Of a stretch of 8,944 nucleotides of DNA, positions 1-6,909 are shown in pieces (positions within the stretch are counted from its first letter, which is position 1; the number at the start of each line of letters is the position of its first letter). The notes under the pieces are model-generated. The model did not search any database. It was not told where the DNA came from and was given only the letters and a program-made list of their open reading frames with translations. The stretch spans positions 1-8,944 of the forward strand of contig RFFY01000154.1 in NCBI GenBank assembly GCA_003697065.1, written 5' to 3'. A program made the translations under genes and the position numbers. Source of the DNA: Actinomyces sp. (lineage in GTDB: Bacteria > Actinomycetota > Acidimicrobiia > Acidimicrobiales > Aldehydirespiratoraceae).

Positions 1-26
1 CCCGGGGGGCGGGGGGGTCTGGTCGG

Positions 27-1679
27 TCACGGGGAGACTCCGGCGTAGGGGATGCCGGCGAGATGGGTCATCTCCCGCTCGGCGGTGACGAGGTCGTCGA
101 CGTTCAGGTCGGCGAGACGGGCGTGGCCGCAGGCCCGGGCCAGCACCGCCATCAACTCGGTGGCGGCGGTGAGGAAGCGGGTGAGGCGTTCGGCCGCCTC
201 GTCGACGGGCAGGCGGGCCCGCAGGTGGGGCTTTTGGGTGGCGATGCCGACGGGACAGTTGTCGGTGGCGCAGGCCCGCATCCCCAGACAGCCGATGGCC
301 TGCATGGCGGCGTTGGCCACGGCGACGGCGTCGGCACCGAGAGCCAGGGCCTTGGCCATGTCGGCGGGGGTGCGCAGGCCGCCGGTGACGATCAGGGTGA
401 CCTCGTCGGCACCGCGGGCGTCGAGGTGGCGCCGCGCCCGGGCCAGGGCGGGGATGGTCGGCACCGAGATGTTGTCGCGGAACAGGGCGGGCGCCGCTCC
501 GGTGCCGCCGCCCCGACCGTCGAGGATGACGTAGTCCACGCCCAGCTCGCAGGCGGCGTCGAGGTCGGCTTCGACGTGCTGGGCGGACAGCTTCACCCCC
601 ACGGGGATGCCCCCGGACTCCGAGCGCACCCGGGCGAGGAAGTCCCCGATGTCGTCGAGGGTGACGAGGTCGACGAAGGTGGCCGGGGAGACGGCCGGGG
701 TCCCCGGTTCGAGACCGCGCACCTCGGCGATGCGTCCCTGGACCTTGACCCCGGGCAGATGCCCGCCCGTCCCCGTCTTGGCGCCCTGGCCGAACTTGAG
801 GTGGAAGGCGTCGATCTCACCCACCAGGTCCCACGACCAACCGAACCCGCCCGAACCCCGTTCGAACACGTAGCGCGACGCGGCCCGCCTCTCCTCGGGC
901 AGGCTGCCGCCCTCGCCCGAGCAGGTGGCGGTCCCCGCCCCCGACGCCCCCTTGGCCAGGGCGACCTTGGCCTCCGCCGACAGGGCCCCGAAGCTCATGT
1001 CGGACACGATGACCGGGATGTCGCACACCAGGGGCCGGGCGGCAGCGGGCCCGATGACGACACGCGTGTCGACCGGGTCGTCGTCGAGCAGGGGCCGCCG
1101 GTGGAGCTGGGCGGTGACGAACTGGATCCGGTCCCACCCCGGGAGCTGGTCGCGGGGGACCCCCATCGACACGATGGGGCCGTGGTGCCCGGTGCGGGTG
1201 AGCCCGTGGCCGGCCAGCTCGCGGATGAAGCCGACGTGGGGTTCGACCGGGTCGCCGTGGGGATCGCGGTAGCGCCCCTGGTAGTCGCTGTCGTCGTAGG
1301 GCTGGGGGTGGCGGCGGGCGAAGGCCGCCACCTCGTCGCCGTCGACGAAGAGCTCACCGTCGACGAGCCAGGAGCGGAAGCGCTCCAGCCGCTGACGCTC
1401 GTCGTAGGCCGAGATCCCCGTCCGCCACCGGTAGTCCCAGCCGTGCAGTCCGCAGACGATGTCGTCACCCCGGCGGGTGCCGTCGGCGAGCAGGGCGCCC
1501 CGGTGCAGACACCGGCCGTACAGGACGGCGTGCTCGTCGCCGTCGCCGACCACGACCAGATCGACACCGGCGACGCGAGCGGCGACGAGGCCGCCGGTGG
1601 CCAACTGGTCTCGGGTCGCGACACGGACGGGACGTCCGGTCGCCGGATCGTCGTGCATCTCGGCTCCCAACCCTTCCAC
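27..1679 (-). CDS. Rieske [2Fe-2S] domain fused to FMN-binding glutamate synthase domain
   Basis: A 550-residue protein. Residues about 15-120 form a Rieske domain: C57-L-H59 and C76-G-L-H79 are the four cluster ligands (CxH, 16 residues, CxxH). Residues about 215-535 match the central FMN/synthase domain of glutamate synthase large subunits. They contain a GTGTATCSGEGG-like segment near 246-258, KFGQGAKTGTGG at 295-306, DGRGGGTGAAP at 387-397, and cysteines C464, C470 and C475 (Cx5C x4 C then PVGIATQ), which are the [3Fe-4S] ligands in that family. There is no amidotransferase domain and no NADPH-binding small subunit in the window, so the protein is better called glutamate-synthase-like. 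By inference the Rieske centre passes electrons to the 3Fe-4S/FMN site; substrate and donor are unknown. The start is GTG at 1679, preceded by AGAGG (1687-1691 complement) with 7-nt spacing. An ATG at 1658 with GGGAG 5 nt upstream is an alternative that keeps the whole Rieske domain. The gene is divergent from lhgO. Confidence 0.88.
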   Translation of the reverse strand: MEGLGAEMHDDPATGRPVRVATRDQLATGGLVAARVAGVDLVVVGDGDEHAVLYGRCLHRGALLADGTRRGDDIVCGLHGWDYRWRTGISAYDERQRLERFRSWLVDGELFVDGDEVAAFARRHPQPYDDSDYQGRYRDPHGDPVEPHVGFIRELAGHGLTRTGHHGPIVSMGVPRDQLPGWDRIQFVTAQLHRRPLLDDDPVDTRVVIGPAAARPLVCDIPVIVSDMSFGALSAEAKVALAKGASGAGTATCSGEGGSLPEERRAASRYVFERGSGGFGWSWDLVGEIDAFHLKFGQGAKTGTGGHLPGVKVQGRIAEVRGLEPGTPAVSPATFVDLVTLDDIGDFLARVRSESGGIPVGVKLSAQHVEADLDAACELGVDYVILDGRGGGTGAAPALFRDNISVPTIPALARARRHLDARGADEVTLIVTGGLRTPADMAKALALGADAVAVANAAMQAIGCLGMRACATDNCPVGIATQKPHLRARLPVDEAAERLTRFLTAATELMAVLARACGHARLADLNVDDLVTAEREMTHLAGIPYAGVSP

Positions 1680-1686
1680 ATCCCCG

Positions 1687-1694
1687 CCTCTTCC
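1687..1694 (-). promoter_or_regulatory. Shine-Dalgarno site of the Rieske-glutamate synthase gene
   Basis: On the minus strand GGAAGAGG lies 7 nt before the GTG at 1679. This supports the GTG start over the ATG at 1658 and contrasts with the leaderless-looking genes elsewhere in the window. A weak -10-like TAGGAC (minus, 1704-1709) would give a leader of about 18 nt. This was judged by eye only. Confidence 0.45.
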
Positions 1695-1707
1695 CGCCCG
1701 GGTGTCC

Positions 1708-1713
1708 TAGCGT
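1708..1713 (+). promoter_or_regulatory. -10 box (TAGCGT) for leaderless lhgO
   Basis: TAGCGT fits the TANNNT -10 consensus and lies exactly 8 nt before the GTG at 1722. Transcription would therefore begin at or next to the start codon. No convincing -35 box is visible 17 nt upstream, which is common in such promoters. It overlaps the minus-strand TAGGAC of the divergent gene. Confidence 0.5.
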
Positions 1714-1721
1714 GCGGGGGC

Positions 1722-2963
1722 GTGAGCCGATCCCCCGCCCCTCGTCGGAACCGGCCGCGACCGGCCGCCGAGGTCGACGTGGTCGTGGTGGGAGCCGGGA
1801 TCGTGGGGCTGGCCACGGCCCGGGCCCTGGTGGCAGCGGGCCACCGCGACCTGGTGGTGATCGACAAGGAGGCCGCCCCCGCCCGCCACCAGACGGGACG
1901 CAACTCAGGGGTCGTCCACTCCGGCATCTACTACCGGCCCGGCTCGGCCAAGGCCCGCCTCGTGGCCCGGGGGCGGGAGCTCCTGGCCGCCTTCTGCGCC
2001 GACCACGGCCTGCCCCACGAGCTGTGCGGGAAGGTGATCGTCGCCGTCGACGAGGGCGAGCTCGGTCGCCTCGCCGACCTCGAGGAGCGGGCCCGGGCCC
2101 ACGGCATCGCCACCACTCGGCTCGACGCCGCGGGGCTACGGGCCCGTGAGCCCCACATCGCCGGGGTGGCTGCCCTCCACGTGCCGTCCGCCGGCATCAC
2201 CGACTTCGCCGGGGTCGCCCGGGCCCTGGCCGACGAGATCACCGACGCCGGCGGCGCGCTCCGACTCGGCGAGCCCGTCGTGGCCCTCGACTGCGGACCC
2301 GACTCGGTGACCGTCACCACCGCCACGACCACGATCACGGCCCGGTCCCTGGTCAACTGCGCCGGCCTGTACGCCGACCGCCTGGCCCGGGCCGCCGGGG
2401 CCGACACGGGCGGGGTCCGCATCATGGCCTTCCGGGGCGAGTACGCCGAGCTGGCGCCGGCGGCCCGTCATCTCGTGCGGGACCTCGTGTATCCCGTACC
2501 CGATCCGGCCTTCCCCTTCCTCGGGGTCCACCTCACCCGCATGGTCGACGGCTCGGTCCACGCCGGCCCCAACGCCGTCGTGGCCCTGGCCCGCGAGGGC
2601 TACCGCTGGCGGGACATCTCTGCCCGAGACACCCTCGAGGTGGCCCTGTCGCCCCGCACCTGGCGCCTCGCCCGGCGCTACTGGCGCACGGGCCTGGGCG
2701 AGGTCCACCGGTCCCTGTCTCGACGGGCGTTCCTGCGGGCCCTGCGTCGCCTCTGCCCCGAACTCGGTCCCGACGACCTGACCCCGGCGGGCAGCGGGGT
2801 GCGGGCCCAGGCCATCGACCGGCGTGGGCACCTCCTCGACGACTTCGCCTTCGCCGAGGGACCACGCTCGGTCCACGTGGTGAACGCCCCGTCGCCGGCG
2901 GCGACCGCCTCACTCGCCATCGGCGCCGAGATCGCCGCCCGCCACGAGCGCCTCGTGGCCTGA
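1722..2963 (+). CDS. lhgO: L-2-hydroxyglutarate oxidase/dehydrogenase (FAD)
   Basis: A 413-residue FAD-dependent oxidoreductase that oxidises L-2-hydroxyglutarate to 2-oxoglutarate, usually passing electrons to the membrane quinone pool (family knowledge). The N-terminal Rossmann motif VVVGAGIVGLATARAL has glycines G24, G26 and G29. The segment HQTGRNSGVVHSGIYY at 56-71 is characteristic of LhgO/YgaF. Further family blocks are VNCAGLYADRLA near 211-222, GPNAVVALAREGY near 282-294, SGVRAQAIDRRGHLLDDF near 358-375 and the FAD-site end VNAPSPAATASLAIG at 387-401. The length matches the family (about 400). The only start that retains the Rossmann fold with an upstream signal is GTG 1722, giving an 18-residue basic leader; the frame is open further upstream only because it is antisense to the previous gene. 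The stop at 2961 is followed 2 nt later by a strong hairpin. The last 54 bp overlap the 3' end of the convergent cyclase gene. Confidence 0.93.
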   Translation: MSRSPAPRRNRPRPAAEVDVVVVGAGIVGLATARALVAAGHRDLVVIDKEAAPARHQTGRNSGVVHSGIYYRPGSAKARLVARGRELLAAFCADHGLPHELCGKVIVAVDEGELGRLADLEERARAHGIATTRLDAAGLRAREPHIAGVAALHVPSAGITDFAGVARALADEITDAGGALRLGEPVVALDCGPDSVTVTTATTTITARSLVNCAGLYADRLARAAGADTGGVRIMAFRGEYAELAPAARHLVRDLVYPVPDPAFPFLGVHLTRMVDGSVHAGPNAVVALAREGYRWRDISARDTLEVALSPRTWRLARRYWRTGLGEVHRSLSRRAFLRALRRLCPELGPDDLTPAGSGVRAQAIDRRGHLLDDFAFAEGPRSVHVVNAPSPAATASLAIGAEIAARHERLVA

Positions 2964-5900
2964 TCCCACCGCGGCGTCGGCCGCCGCGGGTGGCGTGTCG
3001 ATCCGGTCACCGTCGCGGGCGCCCACCACCGTGCGCCACAGGGTCACCCAGCCCGCGGGTTCGGCCCCGGTGCGGTGGGCGAGCCGCCGGACGCGCGTCG
3101 CCGCCTCGTCGGCGCGTGCCGCGGCCCCGACGAAGCCGGACAGCACCTCGTCGGCCACGGCGACGAGAAGGGGAAGGAGCCGGTCGCCGGCGGGGACGGC
3201 GGCGGCAGCGGCCTCGACGTGGGCGACGAGGTCGTCGGTGTCACCGTGGCGGGCGGCGGCGGCCGCCGCCGCCAGATGGGCCATGACCCGGTCGATCGGG
3301 GTGGCGGCCGGATCGTCGTCGACCGTCTCGAGCACGCTTCGGGGATCGGCGCCGGCGGCGACCTCGGTGAGGGCGACGGCGACCCGGCCCCACGGGGCGT
3401 CGGTGTCGTCGATGGTGGCGAGGCGGCGCCGGGCCTCGGGGAGGTCGCCGGACTGGAGCGCCACCAGGGCGGCGGCGACGAGGCGTTCGGACGACCCGGT
3501 CTGACGGGGGTCGAAGCCGGCACCTTCGAGAGCCAGCCCGCCCAGGTGGCGGCGGGCCTCCCCCACGTCGCCCGCCATGATCGCCGACACGGTGGCGCCG
3601 AGGTGCACGAGGGCGGTCGGCGGGCCCCCCGTCGGCATGGCGCGCAGGGCGTCGCGCAGGGCACGCAGGCCCTCCTGCACCCGCCCGGCGTGCACCAGGG
3701 CCCGCCCGTACAGGACGGCCGCCTGGGCGGTGCCGAGGGTGTCGGTGCCGGGCTGGAGGATCGCCCGGGCCTGCTCGCCGCGTCGCACCGCCTCGTCGAC
3801 ACGGCCGGTCCACAAGGCGGCGACACCCAGGGCGACGAGCATCATGCCCTGGGCCCAGCGGTCGCCCCGGTCGCGGGCGTCGACGAGTGTGAGTCCGGCC
3901 AGCTCCTCGCCCTCGGCGAAGCGTCCCTGGCTGATGCGCACGTAGGCGAGCAGACCCCGCGACCAGGCCATCCCGACCGGGTCGTCGAGGGCCTCGAAGG
4001 CGGCCAGGGCCTCGGCGAGGCGGGTCTCGGCCTCCTCGAGGTGACCCCGCACGAAGCTGATCCAGGCCAGGCTCTGGCGGGCCCAGGCGATCCCGACCCG
4101 GTGGCCGACACTGTCGTAGGCGGCGAGGGCCGACAGGATCGAGTGCTCGGCGTCGTCGTGGCGGCCGAGGAAGAGCTGCACCATCCCGCAGCGCCGCACC
4201 GTGTCGCCCGCCAGGACCGGATCGTCGAGTTCGGCGGCCGACGCCAGGGCCTCCTCGGCGCGGGCCAAAGCGGTGTCGAAGTCGCCCGTCCACTGGGACA
4301 GTTCGCTCTCGACGAGTGCGGCCCTGACCTCCAGAGCCGTGTCGGGCGTGGCCGCCAGCAGAGCCTGGGCCTCGGCCAGGTCGCGGCGGACGCGGCCCAG
4401 ATCGAGGGCCCGCAGGGCGACTTCGGCCCGGTCGACGAGCAGGGCCGCCCGCCGCCGGTCGGCGGGGTCGAGGAGGTCGAGGGCCAGCCCGTAGAGCTCG
4501 AGGGCCCGGGTGTGGGCCGATGCCCCGGACACCGCACGGGCGGCTTCGAGGGTCCAGGCGATGGCGCGGTCGTCGAGGTCGGGGCCCAGGCCGTCGACCC
4601 CGTCGAGCTGGCGGGCCAGGTCGGCGGCCCGCCGCAGGTGATGAGCGACGGCCTCGGCTGCCGCGATCCCCCGCTGCTCGAGGTGGTCGGCGATCCCCAC
4701 ATGGAGCAGGGCGCGCTCGGTCTTGGTCAGGCGTCCGTAGGCGACGTCGCGGATGAGCGAGGAGGGGAACCACCAGTGGCGACCTGCCGTCTCGATCAGG
4801 GCCGCCCGCTCGAGGCGGGCGAGGGTGGCGCCCACGTCGATCCCGGGCGCCAACTGGGCGGCCATGACCTCCAGGGCGCCGACCGGGCCTTCCACGCCGA
4901 GCACGGCGGCGTAACCCACGATGGTCAAGGCGTCGGGATCGAGGAGATCGAGACGGGCGGCGATGGCGCTGCGCACGGTGGCGGGGACCTCGTCGCCGTC
5001 GGGGCCGCCACCCGCCGCCACGACCCGGGCCAGCTCCTCGACGAAGAGGGGGTTCCCGCCCGAACGTTCGACGATGCGCTCGACGAGGACGGGGTCGGCG
5101 TCCTCGCCCAGGACGTGGCGCGCCAGCTCGGCGACGGCGTCGCGATCGAGGGCGTCGACGGTGAGGGTGACGGCGTCGAAGCGCACCGGACGCGGCGACC
5201 AGCGTTCGGCCAGGTCGGGACGGGCGGTCGCCAGCACCGCCACCCGCTGGCGGCCGAGGCGGTCGAGGGTCTCGTCGAGGAGACGGAGGACGGCGTCGTC
5301 GGCCCAGTGCAGATCGGTGATCCAGATGAGGACCGGGGAGTGGGCGGCCAGGGCGTGGACGTAGGCCCGCACGGCGCGCATCGCCTCCTCGGCGGCCCGC
5401 TCGGCGCCGTGGGACACGAGGCGGGCGTCGGCGCCGAACAGGTGCAGGAGCCCGGCCGTGGTCCGGCGTACCTCGGCGTCGTCGGGTTCGGCGCCCAGGA
5501 CCTCGGCCACCGCGGCGGTCACCGTCCGGGCGACGAGCTCGTCGGAGGCGTCGTCGGGCACCCCGATGTCGGTGCGCAGGGCCGACGCCACGGGCCACCA
5601 GACGTTGGCCTCGCCGTAGGGCAGGCACCGCCCGTGCAGGACCCGGGCCCCGTGGCGCTGACGGGCGGCGGCGACGACCTCACCGGCGAGACGGGACTTG
5701 CCGACTCCGGACTCGCCGAGGAGGGTCACCAGATGGGCCCGCCGCCGACGGTAGGCATCGGCGATCGCCCCCTCGACCAGGGTCAGTTCGCTGTGACGTC
5801 CCACCAGGGGGGCGGCCCGGGGGCGGCGACGCTCGCCGGGCAGACCGACCGGGGCGATCGCCTGCCAGACGGCGACGGGAGCGGACCGGCCCCGTACCTC

Positions 5901-6470
5901 CATCTCGCCCAGGGGCCGGTAGTCGATGACGTCGACGGTGGCGGCGTGGGTGGCGGGACCGACCAGGACGGTTCCCGGTTCGGCGGTGGTCTGCAGGCGC
6001 GAGGCCGTGTTCACGACGTCGCCCATCGCCGTGTAGTCGTCGCCGACGAGGGCGCCGACGAGGACCTCGCCCGTGTTGACCCCGATGCGCAGGCGCAGGT
6101 CGACCCCCGAGGTGGCGGCGAGCTCACCCACGGCCCGCTGGAGGGCGAGAGCGGCCCGCACGGCGCGTTCGGCATCGTCGTCGTGGGCCGTCGGCGCCCC
6201 GAAGAGGGCGATGATGGCGTCACCGACGACCTTGTCGACCCGTCCCCCGAAGGCGGTGATCTCGTCGGCGAGCCGGGCGAAGCAGCGGTCGACGAGGTTC
6301 TTCACGCTCTCGGGGTCGCGTCCCTCCGACAGGCCGGTGAAGCCGACGATGTCGGCGAACAGCACGGTGACGAGACGCCGCTCGTCCACGCGGTGGACGA
6401 GTTCGTGGCCGCACGCCGAGCAATAGCGTGCCTCGCTGGTGACGGCCGAGCCGCACGCCGGGCACTGCAT
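2910..6470 (-). CDS. Class III adenylate cyclase fused to zinc ribbon, AAA ATPase and TPR-like repeats
   Basis: A 1186-residue cytoplasmic signalling protein without membrane segments. Residues 3-20 form a zinc ribbon (C3, C6, C17, C20). Residues about 30-205 form a class III nucleotidyl cyclase: metal aspartates D40 and D84, purine-selecting K80 and T147, transition-state N154 and R158. Spacings match the well-studied Rv1625c (D256/K296/D300/D365/N372/R376), except that Thr replaces the second Asp, as in class IIIb enzymes; all catalytic positions are present, so ATP-to-cAMP activity is expected. Residues about 220-480 are an AAA-type ATPase with Walker A GESGVGKS (252-259), Walker B-like IWITDLHWADD near 382-392 and RSGGNPLFVEEL at 469-480. 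A winged-helix-like FPSSLIRDVAYGRL follows at about 568-581, then Ala/Leu-rich helical repeats to about 1150 and a low-complexity tail. The layout recalls soluble adenylyl cyclases and LuxR/MalT-like regulators. ATG 6470 is chosen because it directly precedes the zinc ribbon and has a -10 box 8 nt upstream; GTG 6515 would add 15 unremarkable residues. Confidence 0.92.
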   Translation of the reverse strand: MQCPACGSAVTSEARYCSACGHELVHRVDERRLVTVLFADIVGFTGLSEGRDPESVKNLVDRCFARLADEITAFGGRVDKVVGDAIIALFGAPTAHDDDAERAVRAALALQRAVGELAATSGVDLRLRIGVNTGEVLVGALVGDDYTAMGDVVNTASRLQTTAEPGTVLVGPATHAATVDVIDYRPLGEMEVRGRSAPVAVWQAIAPVGLPGERRRPRAAPLVGRHSELTLVEGAIADAYRRRRAHLVTLLGESGVGKSRLAGEVVAAARQRHGARVLHGRCLPYGEANVWWPVASALRTDIGVPDDASDELVARTVTAAVAEVLGAEPDDAEVRRTTAGLLHLFGADARLVSHGAERAAEEAMRAVRAYVHALAAHSPVLIWITDLHWADDAVLRLLDETLDRLGRQRVAVLATARPDLAERWSPRPVRFDAVTLTVDALDRDAVAELARHVLGEDADPVLVERIVERSGGNPLFVEELARVVAAGGGPDGDEVPATVRSAIAARLDLLDPDALTIVGYAAVLGVEGPVGALEVMAAQLAPGIDVGATLARLERAALIETAGRHWWFPSSLIRDVAYGRLTKTERALLHVGIADHLEQRGIAAAEAVAHHLRRAADLARQLDGVDGLGPDLDDRAIAWTLEAARAVSGASAHTRALELYGLALDLLDPADRRRAALLVDRAEVALRALDLGRVRRDLAEAQALLAATPDTALEVRAALVESELSQWTGDFDTALARAEEALASAAELDDPVLAGDTVRRCGMVQLFLGRHDDAEHSILSALAAYDSVGHRVGIAWARQSLAWISFVRGHLEEAETRLAEALAAFEALDDPVGMAWSRGLLAYVRISQGRFAEGEELAGLTLVDARDRGDRWAQGMMLVALGVAALWTGRVDEAVRRGEQARAILQPGTDTLGTAQAAVLYGRALVHAGRVQEGLRALRDALRAMPTGGPPTALVHLGATVSAIMAGDVGEARRHLGGLALEGAGFDPRQTGSSERLVAAALVALQSGDLPEARRRLATIDDTDAPWGRVAVALTEVAAGADPRSVLETVDDDPAATPIDRVMAHLAAAAAAARHGDTDDLVAHVEAAAAAVPAGDRLLPLLVAVADEVLSGFVGAAARADEAATRVRRLAHRTGAEPAGWVTLWRTVVGARDGDRIDTPPAAADAAVGSGHEALVAGGDLGADGE
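2966..2993 (+). terminator. Strong GC hairpin just after lhgO stop
   Basis: CCACC-GCGGCG (2966-2976), loop TCGGC (2977-2981), then CGCCGC-G-GGTGG (2982-2993). This is an 11-bp stem with one bulged G, beginning 3 nt after the lhgO stop codon. No T-tract follows, so it would be a GC-only terminator of the kind often proposed in actinobacteria, or an RNA-stabilising 3' hairpin. It lies inside the coding tail of the convergent cyclase gene, where it encodes the DTPPAAADAA stretch. Confidence 0.5.
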
Positions 6471-6478
6471 GGTCGACC

Positions 6479-6484
6479 AGCGTA
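6479..6484 (-). promoter_or_regulatory. -10 box (TACGCT) for leaderless cyclase gene
   Basis: On the minus strand TACGCT is followed by 8 nt and then ATG at 6470, the same geometry as at lhgO and the receiver gene. No clear -35 box is seen. It supports the ATG over the more upstream GTG, which this box would exclude from the transcript. Confidence 0.5.
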
Positions 6485-6516
6485 CGGGACCCACCCCGCC
6501 GAGGTGCGGGCGCACA

Positions 6517-6533
6517 CGGGCGGTGCCCGCCCG
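6517..6533 (-). terminator. Perfect inverted repeat between CoA-transferase/STAS and cyclase genes
   Basis: CGGGCGG (6517-6523), loop TGC, CCGCCCG (6527-6533): a perfect 7-bp dyad with a 3-nt spacer, 28 nt after the stop codon of the upstream gene and 33 bp before the cyclase -10 box. A second smaller dyad, GTGC-GGGC-GCAC, sits at 6504-6515. It may be a terminator without a T-tract or an operator for the cyclase promoter; sequence alone cannot decide. Confidence 0.35.
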
Positions 6534-6561
6534 ACACCGGTCCGGGGCCGCGAGCCGTGGC

Positions 6562-6909
6562 TCAGTCGGCTCGGTCGAGGGCGGCGATCGCTCCTTCGAG
6601 GGTGTCCTCGACCGGCACGATCCGGTCGAAGCCCGTCGTGTGCAGGAGACGGGTCAGGGTGGGGCGGTCGCAGAAGACCGTGACCTTGCCGTCGGCCTCG
6701 CGGGAACGGCGGATCCCGCCGATGAGGGCCCCCAGACCGGCGGAGTCCATGAAGGGGACCGCCGACAGGTCGATGACCAGGCGCGGCTCGTTGGCCACCG
6801 CCGACAGGGCCTCGCGAAAGCGCGCCACCGTGTAGGCGTCGAGGTCGCCCGCCGGGCGCACCACGACGTGGTCGGCGGACTCGGGTCGGTCGACGGTGAT
6901 CTCCAGCAC
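6562..6909 (-). CDS. STAS domain protein (anti-sigma factor antagonist-like), possible independent translation start
   Basis: The last 115 codons of the preceding frame encode a full SpoIIAA-like STAS domain. It has the strand LEITVDR at its start, GDLDAYTVARFREAL, and the phospho-acceptor motif VPFMDSAGLGALIGG. The likely phosphorylated serine is S56 in this numbering (460 in the long form). In the family an unphosphorylated antagonist binds an anti-sigma kinase and frees a sigma factor; no kinase or sigma gene is visible here. The length is typical of a stand-alone antagonist. GTG 6909 is preceded 7 nt upstream by TACGCT, identical to the cyclase -10 box, so the domain may be made as a separate leaderless product even though it shares frame and stop with the CoA-transferase. 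The fused and separate forms are not exclusive. Confidence 0.6.
   Translation of the reverse strand: MLEITVDRPESADHVVVRPAGDLDAYTVARFREALSAVANEPRLVIDLSAVPFMDSAGLGALIGGIRRSREADGKVTVFCDRPTLTRLLHTTGFDRIVPVEDTLEGAIAALDRAD

Noticed and set aside
1..26. G-rich run at the left edge as terminator or G-quadruplex
   Set aside because: There is no dyad and too little sequence to judge; only two G-runs are present. It is simply the short stretch after the first gene's stop.
63..1721. Upstream in-frame extension of lhgO
   Set aside because: It is antisense to the Rieske-glutamate synthase gene and Gly/Asp-rich; the Rossmann fold starts only after GTG 1722.
6471..6515. GTG at 6515 as cyclase start
   Set aside because: The added 15 residues are unremarkable and the -10 box at 6479-6484 would lie within the coding part.
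3075..6683. A 1202-codon open frame on the plus strand opposite the cyclase gene
   Set aside because: It is Gly/Asp/Val-rich without any recognisable domain and mirrors the codon bias of the real minus-strand gene. Long antisense frames are expected at this GC content.
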